A stretch of 64,000 nucleotides of DNA, from assembly GCF_003086295.3 (NCBI RefSeq), contig NC_092045.1, positions 26,640,022-26,704,021 on the forward strand, in the 5' to 3' direction. A program made the translations under genes and the position numbers. Below the pieces are notes generated by a model. That model saw only the letters and a program-made list of their open reading frames with translations, did not search any database and was not told the DNA's origin. The stretch is from Arachis hypogaea (Eukaryota; Streptophyta; Magnoliopsida; Fabales; Fabaceae). Below are positions 22,843 through 34,362 of the stretch, one piece after another (position 1 is the stretch's first letter; every line of letters begins with the position of its first letter).

Positions 22843-25258
22843 TTACTCAACATTGCTTTCAAGATAATGCTTGACTCTCTGTCCATTAACAATGAACTTT
22901 TTGTCAGAGTCAATATCCTGAAGCTCTACATATCCATATGGTGACACACTTGTAATCACATATGGTCCTCTCCACCGGGATTTTAATTTCCCAGGGAATA
23001 GTTTAAGCCTAGAGTTAAACAGCAGAACCTTTTATCCTGGCTCAAAGACTCTGGATGACAGTTTTCTGTCATGCCACCTTTTTGCTTTCTCCTTGTAAAT
23101 TTTTGCATTTTCGAAAGCGTTGAGTCTGAATTCCTCTAGCTCATTCAGCTGGAGCAATCTTTTCTCTCCAGCAAATTTGGCATCAAAGTTTAGGAATCTG
23201 GTTTCCCAGTAAACTTTATGCTCCAGTTCCACGGGTAGGTGATAGGCCTTCCCATACACAAGTTGGTATGGAGAAGTTCCTATAAGGGTCTTGAATGCTG
23301 TTCTGTATGCCCAGAGAGCATCATCTAAGCTCCTTGCCCAATCCTTTCTACGGGCAATTACAGTCCGTTCTAAGATTCTTTTTAGTTCTCTATTATTGAC
23401 TTCAACTTGCCCATTTGTCTGTGGATGATATGGAGTTGCCACCTTGTGGCTAATTCTGTATCTGACCATAGCAAAGCTGTTTATTGCAAAAATGAGTGCC
23501 TCCATCACTGATTAGTGCTCTAGGGACACCAAATCTGCTAAAGATATATTTCTGGAGGAACTTCAGCACTGTCTTAGTATCATTAGTGGGTGTTGCAATT
23601 GCCTCTACCCATTTAGATACATAGTCTACAGCCACCAGAATATAAGTGTTTGAGTATGATGGTGGGAAAGGCCCCATGAAGTCAATACCCCATACGTCAA
23701 ACAACTCAATCTCTAAGATCCCTTGTTGAGGCATGGCGTAACCTTGAGGTAGATTACCAGCTCTCTGGCAACTGTCACAATTACGTACAAACTCTCGGGA
23801 GTCTCTATAGAGGGTAGGCCAGTAGAAGCCACATTAGAGGACTTTTGTGGTTGTTCGCTCACTTCCGAAATGTCTTCCATATTGTAATCCATGACAATGC
23901 CATAGGATCTTCTGTGCTTCTTCTCTAGGCACACATCTACGGATTATTCCATCTGCACATCTCTTAAAGAGATATGGCTCATCCCACAAGTAGTACTTTG
24001 CATCAGAGATCAATTTTTTCGTTTGCTGCCTGATGTACTCCTTGGGTATGAATCTCACAGCCCTATAGTTTACAATGTCTGCAAACCACAGCACTTCCTG
24101 AATGGCAAAGAGTTGCTCATCAGGGAAGATTTCAAAGATCTCAGTGGAAGGGAGGGATGCTCCTGCCACTAGTTCTATCCGGGACAAGTGATCAGCCACT
24201 TGGTTTTCTATCCATTTTTTGTCTCTTATTTCTATATCAAACTCTTGCAGAAGCAGCACCCATCTTATGAGCCTGGATTTTGAATCCTGCTTTGTGAGTA
24301 AATATTTGAGAGCAGCATGGTCAGTGTACACAATCACTTTTGATCATACTAAATAGGATCTAAACTTGTCAATGGCATAAACCACTACAAGTAGTTCCTT
24401 TTCTGTGGTTGTGTAGTTCTTCTGTGCATCATTTAGAACACGGCTGGCATAGTAAATGACATGCAGAAGCTTGTTATGCCTCTGTCCCAATACTGCACCA
24501 ATAGCATGATCATTGACGTCATACATTAGTTTGAATGGTAATGTCCACTCTGGTGCAAAAATAACAGGCGCTGTGACCAACTTAGCCTTCAGAGTCTTAA
24601 AGGCCTGCAAACACTCTGTGTCAAAGACAAATGGTGTATCAGTAGCTAGCAGGTTACTCAGAGGTTTTGTGATTTTTGAAAATCCTTTATAAATCTCCTG
24701 TAGAATCCTGCATGTCCCAGAAAACTTCTGATTGCCTTAACATTGGTGGGTGGTGGTAATTTTTCAATTACCTCTACCTTAGCTTGATCCACCTCTATTC
24801 CTTTGTTCGAAATTTTATGCCCAAGGACAATTCCTTCAGTCACCATAAAGTGATTTTTCCCAGTTTAAAACCAGGTTAGTCTCTTGGCACCTTTTTAGAA
24901 TAAGTGCTAAATGATCAAGACAGGAGCTGAATGAGTCTCCAAATACTGAGAAGTCATCCATGAAGACATTTAAAAATATTTCCACCATATCAAAGAAGAT
25001 AGAGAGCATGCATCTCTGAAAGGTTGCTGGTGCATTGCACAGACCAAAAGGCATCTTTCTGTAGGCACATATTCCAGATGGACATGTGAATACTATTTTC
25101 TCTTGATCCTGAGGATCTACTGCAATTCAGTTATAACCTGAATAGCCGTCCAAAAAGCAGTAATAGTCATGACCTGCTAGTCTTTCTAGCATCTGGTCTA
25201 TGAATGGTAAAGGAAAATGATCCTTTCTGGTGGCTGTATTGAGCCTTCTATAGTCAAT
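22843..25258 (-). pseudogene. R3 pol: reverse transcriptase, RNase H, integrase (decayed, 5' part cut off)
   Basis: Athila/Tat-type Ty3 pol read on the minus strand. Reverse transcriptase spans about 25258-24660 (MPFGLCNAPATFQRCM, then FMDDFSVFG at the catalytic pair). RNase H is about 24610-24160 ([19 protein letters not shown]). Integrase starts with a His/Cys finger near 24000-23760, then a DDE core at about 23734-23300 ([22 protein letters not shown]), and ends with a GPY-type tail at about 23030-22843 (KVLLFNSRLKLFPGKL, RGPYVITSV, VNGQRVKHYL). There are in-frame stops near 25127, 24344, 23834 and 23030, and frameshifts near 24850, 24660 and 23470. At 25258 R4 cuts it inside reverse transcriptase; gag, protease and the 5' LTR would lie beyond the right edge. 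Not functional. Confidence 0.9.
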
Positions 25259-25355
25259 TGATGAATTGATTTTTGACGGTTTAGAATTTCACAAATGAAT
25301 TCTCGTTGCAAGTATAGTTTCTAAACCAACAATAATCCTTTCATACAAAAGATTG
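25259..25355 (-). mobile_element. R4 LTR fragment (R7-like family)
   Basis: TGATGAATTGATTTTTGACG through CATACAAAAGATTG is the reverse complement of the last roughly 100 bp of an R7-like LTR (compare 41110-41216). It starts inside R3 reverse transcriptase and is itself cut after GATTG by R5. Its continuation should be past the right window edge. Confidence 0.75.
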
Positions 25356-26938
25356 TGTTGAATTATGAAATTAACTAAAGTAATTAGTGATGACAAACAT
25401 TATTTTTGGTAAAATAAATAATTAGCAAATTGCATATTACTAATCATCTATTATGTATTGTAGGCCAAATCCAATTCCACAGCCCAAATGGAACGAAAAA
25501 TAAACAGAAAAGAATAGTGGGCTGAAAACAATATAAAAGCCCAAGGAAAAGAAAAGAATGAAGTTAGATGGGTTGCTCAAATGAATATCCGAACCAAACC
25601 CAGCTTAATTTCAATTCCCTCCATCTTGCTCCAACCAAAGCAACGTTCCTCTCCTCTCAAATCAAGTCAAATCAAGACTTCAGAAAAGCAAGAAAGAGAA
25701 AGAGAGAAAGAGCTTCTTCACCAAGATAGTCACCAAAGAAGCAAGAAAGAGAAACTGAGCTTGAAAGATAGAAGTCATCTCAGCAAATCCAAACCAAATC
25801 AAGCTTAGGTTATAGGTAAATCTTTTCCTCATACATGCAACTTGATCTCATCTCTTCTTCCCAACTCTCTGCTCTATCCGAAAATGGCATTCAAGGAAAC
25901 GTTGTTCTCTACCCTATTCTGTTTCACATCTACGGTCACAAGTGATACTTGGGGACCAAGTAGTTTTTCAATGGCTAAGATCAAGTTGACCATGAGAAGA
26001 TTTCCATGGTTGCTGCTTTGTGGCTTTCGGTCAAGATGAGGAAGTCAGAAGGAAAGTTTCTACTCTGGGGATTAAGGTGAAAAAGTGAAACTGTGGGTTG
26101 GTAAAGCTCAAGGCTCAAGGTGTTGACCTTGGAAGAAGAACCCAGCAACATGCAAGGAGATAAAAGAGGTTTGTTGTTCATTCAGAAACCAAGGAGAGAA
26201 AACCAGAGAGTGAGAACAGTGTTCTGTTAAGAAGTTCGTCTACTTGGATAATGCTTTCTTTCAAAGAAGCATTCGGCCAATACTGAAGAACTGCATCTGA
26301 GGTTTGCAAATCTGGTTTTGCTCATAGCAAAGAGGCTGTTGATGAAGTCAATCTCCTTCATGCTTTACTGATTGTAATGTACTTTTCCAAGTTTATCTTT
26401 CTGTAATTTCTTGTGAGAAAAGGCATGTGAGAAAGCTCAAGTAAAATCCATGAGTGGAAAAAGGCTGAGTGATACACTTGAGAGAAAAGCCTAGAGTTAT
26501 TTTCTGATTTCTTTAGGTTGGTTAAGTGTCTCGTATCTTGTACCTGTTTGGTATCCCTTTCTTAGTTGGGTTAGCACTAAGAGTAAATAGTTAAGAGTTA
26601 GTATAGCCAATGTCAAGTTAGGTTAGAACTTGAGTGTGAAATTGGTGTATGTAATACTGTTAACTATAGTGAAATTCTTCCATAGTTGTGGAGGAGACTG
26701 GATGTAGGTTGCATAGCACAAGGCAACCGAACCAGGATATATGATGGTGTTAACTTTTCTCTTCTCTGCTGAGTTCTGTTTTCTGATATTCATGAGATAA
26801 AAATAAATTGTCTCATAAATTTCCGTTGCTGTGTTCAGATAGAACCTGAATTCAAAGTTTGTTTAAAAAGGATAATAACTGCAACAAAAAGGAAGGCATA
26901 GATTCAACCCCCCTTCTCTAAGCCTACCACAACCTTCA
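25356..26938 (+). mobile_element. R5 5' LTR (Ty1/copia, Sirevirus-like, 1583 bp)
   Basis: It starts TGTTGAATTATGAAATTAAC, the same sequence as at 63807, and ends CCTTCA just before a TGGTATCAGGAG primer site. It has a TATA box at 25532-25539. The flanking GATTG (25351-25355) is the probable target repeat. The short ORFs inside (25581, 25842) are not convincing genes. Confidence 0.85.
25532..25539 (+). promoter_or_regulatory. TATA box of the R5 LTR
   Basis: TATAAAAG in a purine-rich setting, about 176 bp into the LTR and about 1.4 kb before the primer site. Confidence 0.6.
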
Positions 26939-26940
26939 AT

Positions 26941-26952
26941 TGGTATCAGGAG
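26941..26952 (+). other. R5 primer binding site
   Basis: TGGTATCAGGAG, a variant of the initiator tRNA-Met site TGGTATCAGAGC, 2 bp inside the LTR. Confidence 0.75.
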
Positions 26953-26997
26953 CTAAGGTCTCAAGAATCAAGCTTAACCGCTTGGAGCAAAGATCCA

Positions 26998-27867
26998 ATG
27001 GCGAACAACTTGGGCACAACCACAGTTGCTTACACCCTCACTGAAGGCCAGTCAAACAACCGGCCACTTTTCTTCAACGGGAAGAACTATTCCTACTGGA
27101 AAGAAAGGATAAGGATCTTCATCCAATCCATTGACTACAACATATGGAAGATCGTTGTGAGTGGTCCCAAGATCCCAACAAAAACAAGTGCTGATGGAAT
27201 GGTGACTCCAAAAAAAGAAGCTGAATGGAATGAAGATGACAAGAAGAAGATAGAGCTGAACGCTAAAGCAATCAACCTTCTTCACTGTACTATCAGCTTT
27301 GAAGAGTACCGGAAGGTGTCTAGATGCAAGACAGCCAAAGAAATCTGGGAAAAACTCCAGGTTACACACGAAGGCACTAAACAAGTCAAAGAAACAAGGA
27401 TTGATATGTTGCAAAAAGAGTACGAGATGTTTAGCATGAAGGATGGAGAAAGCATTGATGAAGCGTTTGAAAGATTCTCAATCATAATCAACAACCTTGA
27501 TGCTATGGGTACAAACTATGCAGAACAAACCTTGGTGAGAAAACTCCTGAGAAGCCTCACAAAAGAGTGGGAAAACACTGCCACTGTCCTAACTGAGAGT
27601 AACAACATAAGTCCCATAACCTATGATGAACTGAGAGGAAAACTCCTTTCCTATGAAGCCACACACACAAACACAGACTCAAAGAAAAAGGGAATAGCCC
27701 TCAAGTCACAAATAGAACCAAAAGAGAGTGAGTCTAGTGATGGTATTTCAGATGACGGGCTTTTGTTTTTTGCTAGGAGATTTAGAAGGATGATGAAGAG
27801 CAAGGACAAATACAAGGGTTCAAGTTCAAAGGAGCACAAGATAGACTTGAGCAAGGTGACGTGTCAT
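26998..27867 (+). pseudogene. R5 copia Gag, N-terminal part (split by R6)
   Basis: 290 codons from ATG 26998, 45 bp after the primer site. It has the copia gag (UBN2-type) pattern: FFNGKNYSYWKERIRIFIQS, AKEIWEKLQVTHEGTK, then KLLRSLTKEWENTATVL. R6 inserted exactly inside the CCHC zinc knuckle: its first Cys (27862-27864) and a His lie left of R6, while the remaining Cys, His and Cys lie at 38063-38092. The frame is kept across the target duplication GTCAT. It would package the element's RNA if intact. Confidence 0.9.
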
Positions 27868-28263
27868 TGATGAGCGGATAATTTGTACGCTTTTTGGCAT
27901 TGTTTTTAGTATTTTTTAGTATGATCTAGTTAGTTTTTAGTATATTTTTATTAGTTTTTAGTTAAAATTCACTTTTCTGGACTTTACTATGAGTTTGTGT
28001 GTTTTTCTGTGATTTCAGGTATTTTCTGGCTGAAATTGAGGGACCTGAGCAAAAATCTGATTCAGAGACTAAAAAGGACTGCAGATGCTGTTGGATTCTG
28101 ACCTCCCTGCACTCGAAGCAGATTTTCTGGAGCTACAGAAGCCCAATTGGCGCGCTCTCAACGGCGTTGGAAAGTAGACATCCTGGGCTTTCCAGCAATA
28201 TATGATAGTCCATACTTTGCTCAAGATTTGATGGCCCAAACCGGCGTACAAAGTCACCCTCAG

Positions 28264-28352
28264 AAATCCCAGCGTTAAACGCCGGAACTGGCACCAAAAT
28301 GGGAGTTAAACGCCCAAACTGGCATAAAAGCTGGCGTTTAACTCCAAGAAGA
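28264..28352. repeat. GCGTTAAACGC palindromes in the R6 5' LTR
   Basis: Three copies (CCAGCGTTAAACGCCGG, GGGAGTTAAACGCCC, TGGCGTTTAACTCC) ending about 115 bp before the TATA box. Repeated in the 3' LTR at 36806-36893. Confidence 0.85.
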
Positions 28353-28463
28353 GTCTCTACACGAAATTGCTTCATTGCTCAGCCCAAGCACACACCAAGT
28401 GGGCCCGGAAGTGGATTTTTATGTCATTTACTCATCTCTGTAAACCCTAGGCTACTAGTTTTC

Positions 28464-28471
28464 TATAAGTA
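28464..28471 (+). promoter_or_regulatory. Probable TATA box of R6
   Basis: TATAAGTA after CTAGTTTTC. The 3' LTR copy is at 37006-37013. Confidence 0.5.
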
Positions 28472-29518
28472 AGACATTATACTATTGTATTTTCATCTTG
28501 GTATCTTTGGATCTGAGATCATCTTGGTTCTTCTGGTTCCCTCTCTGGGACCGAAACCAATGATCACACTATCACTTATGTATTTTCAACGGTGGAGTTT
28601 CTACACACCATAGATTAAGGTGTGGAGCTCTGCTGTACCTCGAGTATTAATGCAATTACTATTGTTCTTCTATTCAATTCCGCTTGTTCTTGTTCTAAGA
28701 TATCACTTGTTCTTCAACTTGATGAATGTGATGATCCGTGACACTCATCATCATTCTCACCTATGAACGTGTGACTGACAACCACCTCCGTTCTACCTTC
28801 GATTGGGTGAATATCTCTTGGATTCTTTAACCGGAATCTTCGTGGTATAGGCTAGAACTGATGGCGGCATTCAAGAGAATCCGGAAGGTCTAACCTTGTC
28901 TGTGGTATTCTGAGTAGGATTCAATGATTGAATGACTGTGACGTGCTTCAAACTCCTGAGGGCGGGGCGTTAGTGACAGACGCAAAAGAATCACTGGATT
29001 CTATTCCGGCCTGATCGAGAACCGACAGATGGATAGCCGTGCCGTGACAGGGTGCGTTGAACATTTCCACTGAGAGGATGGGAGGTAGCCACTGACAACG
29101 GTGAAACCCTTGCTTAAGCTTGCCATGGAAAGGAGGAAGAAGGATTGGATGAAGACAGTAGGAAAGCAGAGAGACGGAAGGGAAGGCATCTTCATACGCT
29201 TATCTGAAGTTCCTACCAATGAATTACATAAGTATCTCTATCTTTATCTCTATGTTTTATGCGTTTATCACTATACCCATTTGAGTTTGCCTGACTAAGA
29301 TTTACAAGGTGACCATAGCTTGCTTCATACCAACAATCTCTGTGGGATCGACCCTTACTCGCGTAAGGTTTATTACTTGGACGACCCAGTACACTTGCTG
29401 GTTAGTTGTGCGAAGTTGTGTTTATGCCATGGTATTGAACACCAATTTTTTTGGATTCATTACCGGGGATTATTTGATTTGTGAAAAGTATTGATCACAA
29501 TTTTGTGCACCAAGTTTT

Positions 29519-29535
29519 TGGCGCCGTTGCCGGGG
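29519..29535 (+). other. R6 primer binding site (tRNA-Asp)
   Basis: TGGCGCCGTTGCCGGGG, an exact complement of the plant tRNA-Asp 3' end as I recall it, 6 bp inside the LTR. Confidence 0.9.
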
Positions 29536-31141
29536 ATTGTTCGAGTATGGACAACTGACGGTTCATCTTGTTGCTTAGATTAGGTATTTTTTCTTCAGAG
29601 TTCTTGAGAATGAATTCTAGAGTTTCATGATGATTTGTTGAAGTCTGGCTGGCTGTGAAGCCATGTCTAATTTCATTGGACCGAGATTCCAACTTATCAT
29701 CACAAGAGCTTGTTGATTTCTATCAATCTTGCTTTTGGAGCAGTGATCTGCTAAGGCTTGGCTGGCCATTGGCCATGTCTAGTGTTTTGGACCGAAGCTT
29801 TCTTTGAAAGCTTGGCTGGCTGTGAAGCCATGTCTAATTCCTGGACCGGAGTCTTAGACTAGCATTGCACTGATTCCTGGAATTCTCATTGAGAATTTTG
29901 ATACTTTTTTCCACTTAATTTTCAAAAAACACAAAAAAATTTACAAAATCATAAAATCCCAAAAAAATTGCTTGTTTGAGTCTAGTGTTTCATTTTAAGT
30001 TTGGTGTCAATTGCATGCATTCATTCATGTGTCTTAAGGATCTTCAAATAATTCTTGATGATTTCTTACTCTAATCTTTGAATTCTCTTGACTTGAGTGT
30101 TTATGTGTCTCATATGCATTATCATTAGTGTTAGTAGTATACAAACTGCTAAATTTGGTGTCTTGCATGCATTGTTATTTGATTTTAGTTGTATTTTGAT
30201 TTTTCCTTATTATTAAAAATCCAAAAATATTTTTTAATTTGTGTCTTCTCAAGTCAATAACACAGAGAATTGAAGATTCAGAACATGCTGCAGAGGAATT
30301 GTACAGAAAAAGCTGGGCGTTCAAAACGCCCAGTGAAGAAGGACAGACTGGCGTTTAAACGCCAGCTAGGGTACCTGGTTGGGTGTTTAACGCCCAAAAA
30401 GGTATAGTTTTGGGCGTTAAACGCCAGGATGTGTACCATTCTGGGCGTTTAACGCCAGGATGGCACAAGAGGGAAGATTCTATTTTTCAATGCAATTTTT
30501 TTTCAGGTTTTCAAAGTTTTTCAAAATCAAATCTTTTTCAAATCATATCTTTTCAATCATGTGTTTTCAAAATCAATTTCTTTCCTTTTTCAAAGATACT
30601 TGCTATCAATTAATGATTTGATTCAACATTTCAAGTATGTTGCCTTTTCTGTTGAGAAAGGTTTAATGTTTGAATCATATCTTTTCTTGTTAGCCAAGTT
30701 TTTAATTTTCAAAATCAAATCTTTTTAAAATGTTTTTCAAATCATATCTTCTCAATCACATCTTTTTAAAACTAATCATATTTTCTTAACCACATCTTTT
30801 TCAAAATAATTTTCAATCAAATCTTTCTGATTTCTAATTTCAAAATCTTTTTCAAAAATTACTTGATCTCTTTCCCACTCTTGGTTTTCGAAAATTAATT
30901 AGTGTTTTTCAAAATGTTTTCAAAATTTCTTACTTAATTTTCGAAAACCACTTCCCTTCTTCTCACATCCTTCTATTTATGGACTAACACTATTCCTTAA
31001 TGCAAAATTCGAACTCCATCTTCTTTGATAAGTTCAAATTTTCCACTTCTGCCTTCCATTTTTCTTTTCCTCTGACACCTCAAGGAATCTCTATACTGTG
31101 ACATAGAGGATTCCATATTTTCTTGTTCTCTTCTCTCTCAT
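29536..31141 (+). mobile_element. R6 leader between primer site and gag
   Basis: A non-coding leader of 1.6 kb. It holds three copies of a GGCTGGC..AAGCCATGTCTA..GGACCG repeat (29644-29690, 29755-29800, 29810-29855), a palindrome array (30315-30470) and a stretch rich in TTTTCAAATCATATCTTTTC-type tandem units (30490-30910). Packaging or translation signals are likely to lie here but are not identified. Confidence 0.75.
30315..30470. repeat. GGCGTTTAAACGCC palindrome array in the R6 leader
   Basis: Five variants: GGGCGTTCAAAACGCCC, CTGGCGTTTAAACGCCAG, GGGTGTTTAACGCCC, GGGCGTTAAACGCCAGG and GGGCGTTTAACGCCAGG, about 25-35 bp apart. Confidence 0.9.
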
Positions 31142-33481
31142 ATGAGCAGGAGCAAAGACAAAGGCATTCTTGTTGAGGCTGATCCTGAACCTGAAAGGAC
31201 CTTGAAGAGAAAGCTAAGAGAAGCCAAAGCACAACTCTCTGTAGAGGACCTAACCGAAATCTTCAAAGAAGAAGAACCTATGGCAGCCGAAAATAACAAC
31301 AATGCCAACAATGCAAGGAAGGTGCTGGGTGACTTCACTGCACCTACTCCCGATTTCTATGGGAGAAGCATCTCTATCCCTGCCATTGGAGCAAACAACT
31401 TTGAGCTTAAGCCTCAATTAGTTTCTCTAATGCAACAGAATTGCAAGTTCCATGGACTTCCACTAAAAGATCCTCATCAGTTTTTGGCTGAGTTCTTGCA
31501 AATCTGTGACACTGTCAAGACTAATGGGGTTGACCCTGAGGTCTACAGACTTATGCTATTCCCTTTTGCTGTAAGAGACAGAGCTAGGACATGGTTGGAC
31601 TCTCAACCTAAAGAAAGCCTGGACTCTTGGGAAAAGCTAGTCAATGCCTTCTTGGCAAAGTTCTTTCCACCTCAAAAATTGAGTAAGCTTCGAGTGGAAG
31701 TCCAAACCTTCAGACAGAAGGAAGGAGAATCCCTCTATGAAGCTTGGGAAAGATACAAACAATTAATCAGAAAGTGTCCTTCTGATATGCTTTCTGAATG
31801 GAGCATCATAGGTATTTTCTATGATGGTCTCTCTGAACTATCCAAGATGTCTTTGGATAGCTCTGCAGGAGGATCTCTTCATCTGAAGAAGATGCCTACT
31901 GAAGCTCAAGAACTGATTGAAATGGTTGCAAATAACCAATTCATGTACACTTCTGAAAGAAATCCTGTGAACAATGGGACTAGTCAGAAGAAAGGAGTTC
32001 TTGAGATTGACACTCTGAATGCCATATTGGCTCAGAATAAAATATTGACTCAACAAGTCAATATGATTTCTCAAAGTCTGTCTGGAATGCAAAATGCACC
32101 AAGCAGTACTAAGGAGGCTTCATCTGAGGAAGAAGCCTATGATCCTGAGAACCCTTCAATGGAAGAGGTGAATTACATGGGAGAACCCTATGGAAACACC
32201 TATAATCCTTCATGGAGAAATCATCCAAATTTTTCATGGAAGGATCAACAGAGACCCCAACAAGGTTTCAACAATAATAATGGTGGAAGAAACAGGTTTA
32301 GCAATAGCAAGCCTTTTCCATCATCTTCTCAGCAACAGACAGAGAGTTCTAAGCAGAATAACTCTGACTTAGCAACCATGGTCTCTGATCTGATCAAAAC
32401 CACTCAAAGTTTCATGACTGAAACAAGATCCTCCATTAGAAATTTGGAGGCACAAGTGGGTCAGCTGAGCAAGAAAATTACTGAACTCCCTCCTAGTACT
32501 CTCCCAAGCAATACAGAAGAAAATCCAAAAGGAGAGTGCAAGGCCATCAACATGGCCGAATTTTGGGAGGAAGAAGAAGCAGTGAGCGCCACTGGGGAAG
32601 ACCTCAATGGACGTCCACTGACCTCCAATGAGTTCCCCAATGAGGAACCATGGGAATCTGAGGTTCAAAATGGGACCATAGAGATTTCATTGGACTTACT
32701 TCTGCCATTCATGAGCTCTGATGAGTATTCTTCCTCTGAAGAGGATGAGTATGTCACTGAAGAGCAAGTTGCTAAATACCTTGGAGCAATCATGAAGCTA
32801 AATGACAAGTTATTTGGAAATGAGACTTGGGAGGATGAACCCCCTTTGCTCACCAAAGAACTGGATGACTTGTCTAGGCAGAAACTGCCTCAAAAGAGAC
32901 AGGATCCTGGGAAGTTTTCAATACCTTGTACCATAGGCACCATGACCTTCAAGAAGGCCTTGTGTGACTTAGGGTCAAGTGTAAATCTCATGCCTCTCTC
33001 TGTAATGGAGAAGTTAGGGATCTCTGAGGTGCAAGCTGCAAAAATCTCACTAGAGATGGCAGACAATTCAAGAAAACAAGCCCATGGACTTGTAGAGGAT
33101 GTTCTGGTTAAAGTTGAAGATCATTACATCCCTACTGATTTTATAGTCCTAGAGACTGGGAAGTGCATGGATGAATCCATCATCCTTGGCAGACCCTTCC
33201 TAGCCACAGCAAGGGCTGTGATTGATGTTGATAGAGGAGAGTTGATCATTCAAGTGAGTGAAGAATCCTTGATGTTTAAGGCTCAAGGATATCCCTCTGT
33301 CATCATGGAGAGGAAGCATGAAGAGCTTCTCTCAAAACAGAGCCAAACAGAGCCCCCACAGTCAAACTCTAAGTTTGGTGTTGGGAGGCCACAACCAAAC
33401 TCTAAGTTTGGTGTTGAACCCCCACATTCAAACTCTAAGTTTGGTGTTGGGAGGTCCCAACATAGCTCTGAGCATTTCTGA
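31142..33481 (+). CDS. R6 Gag-protease polyprotein (Athila/Tat-type Ty3)
   Basis: Intact frame of 779 residues from ATG 31142 (MSRSKDKGILVEADPEPE). The gag part begins near residue 86 with FELKPQLVSLMQQN, then HQFLAEFLQICDTVKTNGV, TWLDSQPKESLDSWEKL, FPPQKLSKLRVEVQTF and LYEAWERYKQLIRKCP, the Retrotrans_gag pattern. A Gln/Asn-rich spacer and a coiled segment (NLEAQVGQLSKKI, about 430-445) follow. The aspartic protease is around residue 608 (CDLGSSVNLMPLSVMEKLG, with D-L-G-S at the active site) with ILGRPFLATARAVIDV downstream. The tail repeats SNSKFGVG three times. No CCHC knuckle is seen and no reverse transcriptase follows; stop at 33481. The open frame in a pol-less element suggests Gag-protease still works in cis or trans. 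Confidence 0.9.
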   Translation: MSRSKDKGILVEADPEPERTLKRKLREAKAQLSVEDLTEIFKEEEPMAAENNNNANNARKVLGDFTAPTPDFYGRSISIPAIGANNFELKPQLVSLMQQNCKFHGLPLKDPHQFLAEFLQICDTVKTNGVDPEVYRLMLFPFAVRDRARTWLDSQPKESLDSWEKLVNAFLAKFFPPQKLSKLRVEVQTFRQKEGESLYEAWERYKQLIRKCPSDMLSEWSIIGIFYDGLSELSKMSLDSSAGGSLHLKKMPTEAQELIEMVANNQFMYTSERNPVNNGTSQKKGVLEIDTLNAILAQNKILTQQVNMISQSLSGMQNAPSSTKEASSEEEAYDPENPSMEEVNYMGEPYGNTYNPSWRNHPNFSWKDQQRPQQGFNNNNGGRNRFSNSKPFPSSSQQQTESSKQNNSDLATMVSDLIKTTQSFMTETRSSIRNLEAQVGQLSKKITELPPSTLPSNTEENPKGECKAINMAEFWEEEEAVSATGEDLNGRPLTSNEFPNEEPWESEVQNGTIEISLDLLLPFMSSDEYSSSEEDEYVTEEQVAKYLGAIMKLNDKLFGNETWEDEPPLLTKELDDLSRQKLPQKRQDPGKFSIPCTIGTMTFKKALCDLGSSVNLMPLSVMEKLGISEVQAAKISLEMADNSRKQAHGLVEDVLVKVEDHYIPTDFIVLETGKCMDESIILGRPFLATARAVIDVDRGELIIQVSEESLMFKAQGYPSVIMERKHEELLSKQSQTEPPQSNSKFGVGRPQPNSKFGVEPPHSNSKFGVGRSQHSSEHF

Positions 33482-33500
33482 GGCTCCATGAGAGTCCTCT

Positions 33501-33546
33501 GTCAAGCTAATGACATTAAAGAAGCACTTGTTGGGAGGCAACCCAA
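33501..33546 (+). other. Conserved post-stop block of R6
   Basis: GTCAAGCTAATGACATTAAA then GAAGCACTTGTTGGGAGGCA and ACCC, starting 20 bp after the gag-protease stop. Same block as in R3 (after pol), R8 and R7. Confidence 0.8.
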
Positions 33547-33679
33547 TGTTTTATAATTAACTATTTTCTTTTGTTATTTTATATTTTTTGTAGGTTGATG
33601 ATCATAAGAAGTCACAAAATCAATGAAAAAAGCAAAAACAGAATGAAAAACAGAAGGAAAAACAGCACACCCTGGAGGA

Positions 33680-33865
33680 AGAACCCACTGGCGTTTAAAC
33701 ACCAGTGAGGCTAGCTGTTGGGCGTTTAACGCCCAGTCTGGCACCATTCTGGGCGTTTAACGCCAGAAAGGGGCACCAGACTGGCGTTAAACGCCAGAAA
33801 AGGGCAAGGAGCTGGCATTAAACGCCAGAAATGGGCACCAGCCTGGCGTTTAACGCCAGAATTGG
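33680..33865. repeat. GGCGTTTAACGCC palindrome array 3' of R6 gag
   Basis: Six variants of TGGCGTTTAACGCCA separated by GGGCACCA-type spacers of 15-25 bp. It occupies the place where the pol-bearing relative R3 has its array. Confidence 0.9.
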
Positions 33866-34288
33866 CACAAAACGAGATTTTGCTTGCCATTTGGTGCAGG
33901 GATGACTTTTCCTTGACACCTCAGGATCTGTGGACCCTACAGGGTCCCCACCTACCCCACCACTCTCTCTCTTCTTCTTCACCCATTCACCAATCACCTC
34001 AACACCTCTTCCCCAAACACCCTTCACCTATCAAATCCCATCTTTCTCTTCACCACTCACATCCATCCTTCATAAAACCCCACCTACCCCACCATTCAAA
34101 TTCAAACCACTTTCCCACCCAAACCCACCCATACATGACCGAACCCTCCCTTTCCCCTCTCCTATATATACCCTCCTTCACTCCTTCATTTTCACACAAC
34201 ATACACACCACTTCTCCCCTTCTTGGCCGTAAACAAAAGCCATTCCCTTTCCCCTCATTTCTTCTTCTTCTACTCTCTTCTTTCTTCT

Positions 34289-34308
34289 TTTGCTCGAGGA
34301 CGAGCAAA
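34289..34308 (+). other. R6 internal RGGA hairpin
   Basis: TTTGCTCG, AGGA, CGAGCAAA: a perfect 8-bp stem with a 4-base loop, then CCTTTTAAGTTTGGTGTGG. It ends 54 bp before the accessory ORF start. Same motif and place as in R3. Confidence 0.85.
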
Positions 34309-34362
34309 CCTTTTAAGTTTGGTGTGGTAAAAGCATTGCTTTTTGTTTTTCCATAACCATTT

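Larger units (their letters stand above)
27868..29512 (+). mobile_element. R6 5' LTR (Ty3/gypsy, R3 family, 1645 bp)
   Basis: TGATGAGCGGATAATTTGTA ... TTTTGTGCACCA. It is near-identical to 36409-38054 (about 11 substitutions by eye). The flanking repeat is GTCAT (27863-27867). It has palindromes at 28264-28352 and TATAAGTA at 28464-28471. Confidence 0.95.

Noticed and set aside
25581..26181. Small ORFs in the R5 5' LTR
   Set aside because: Within an LTR, no domain, low complexity (Lys/Glu/Ser runs), no homologue in the other elements.
33680..33865. Regularly spaced palindromic repeats resembling a CRISPR array
   Set aside because: Spacers are short, uneven and partly repeated. The array lies inside a plant LTR element and recurs in its relatives.
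33862..34356. 164-residue ORF just before the R6 accessory ORF
   Set aside because: Low-complexity Ser/Pro/His translation of a CT-rich leader that contains the palindrome and hairpin. The R3 counterpart is not kept open in that frame.
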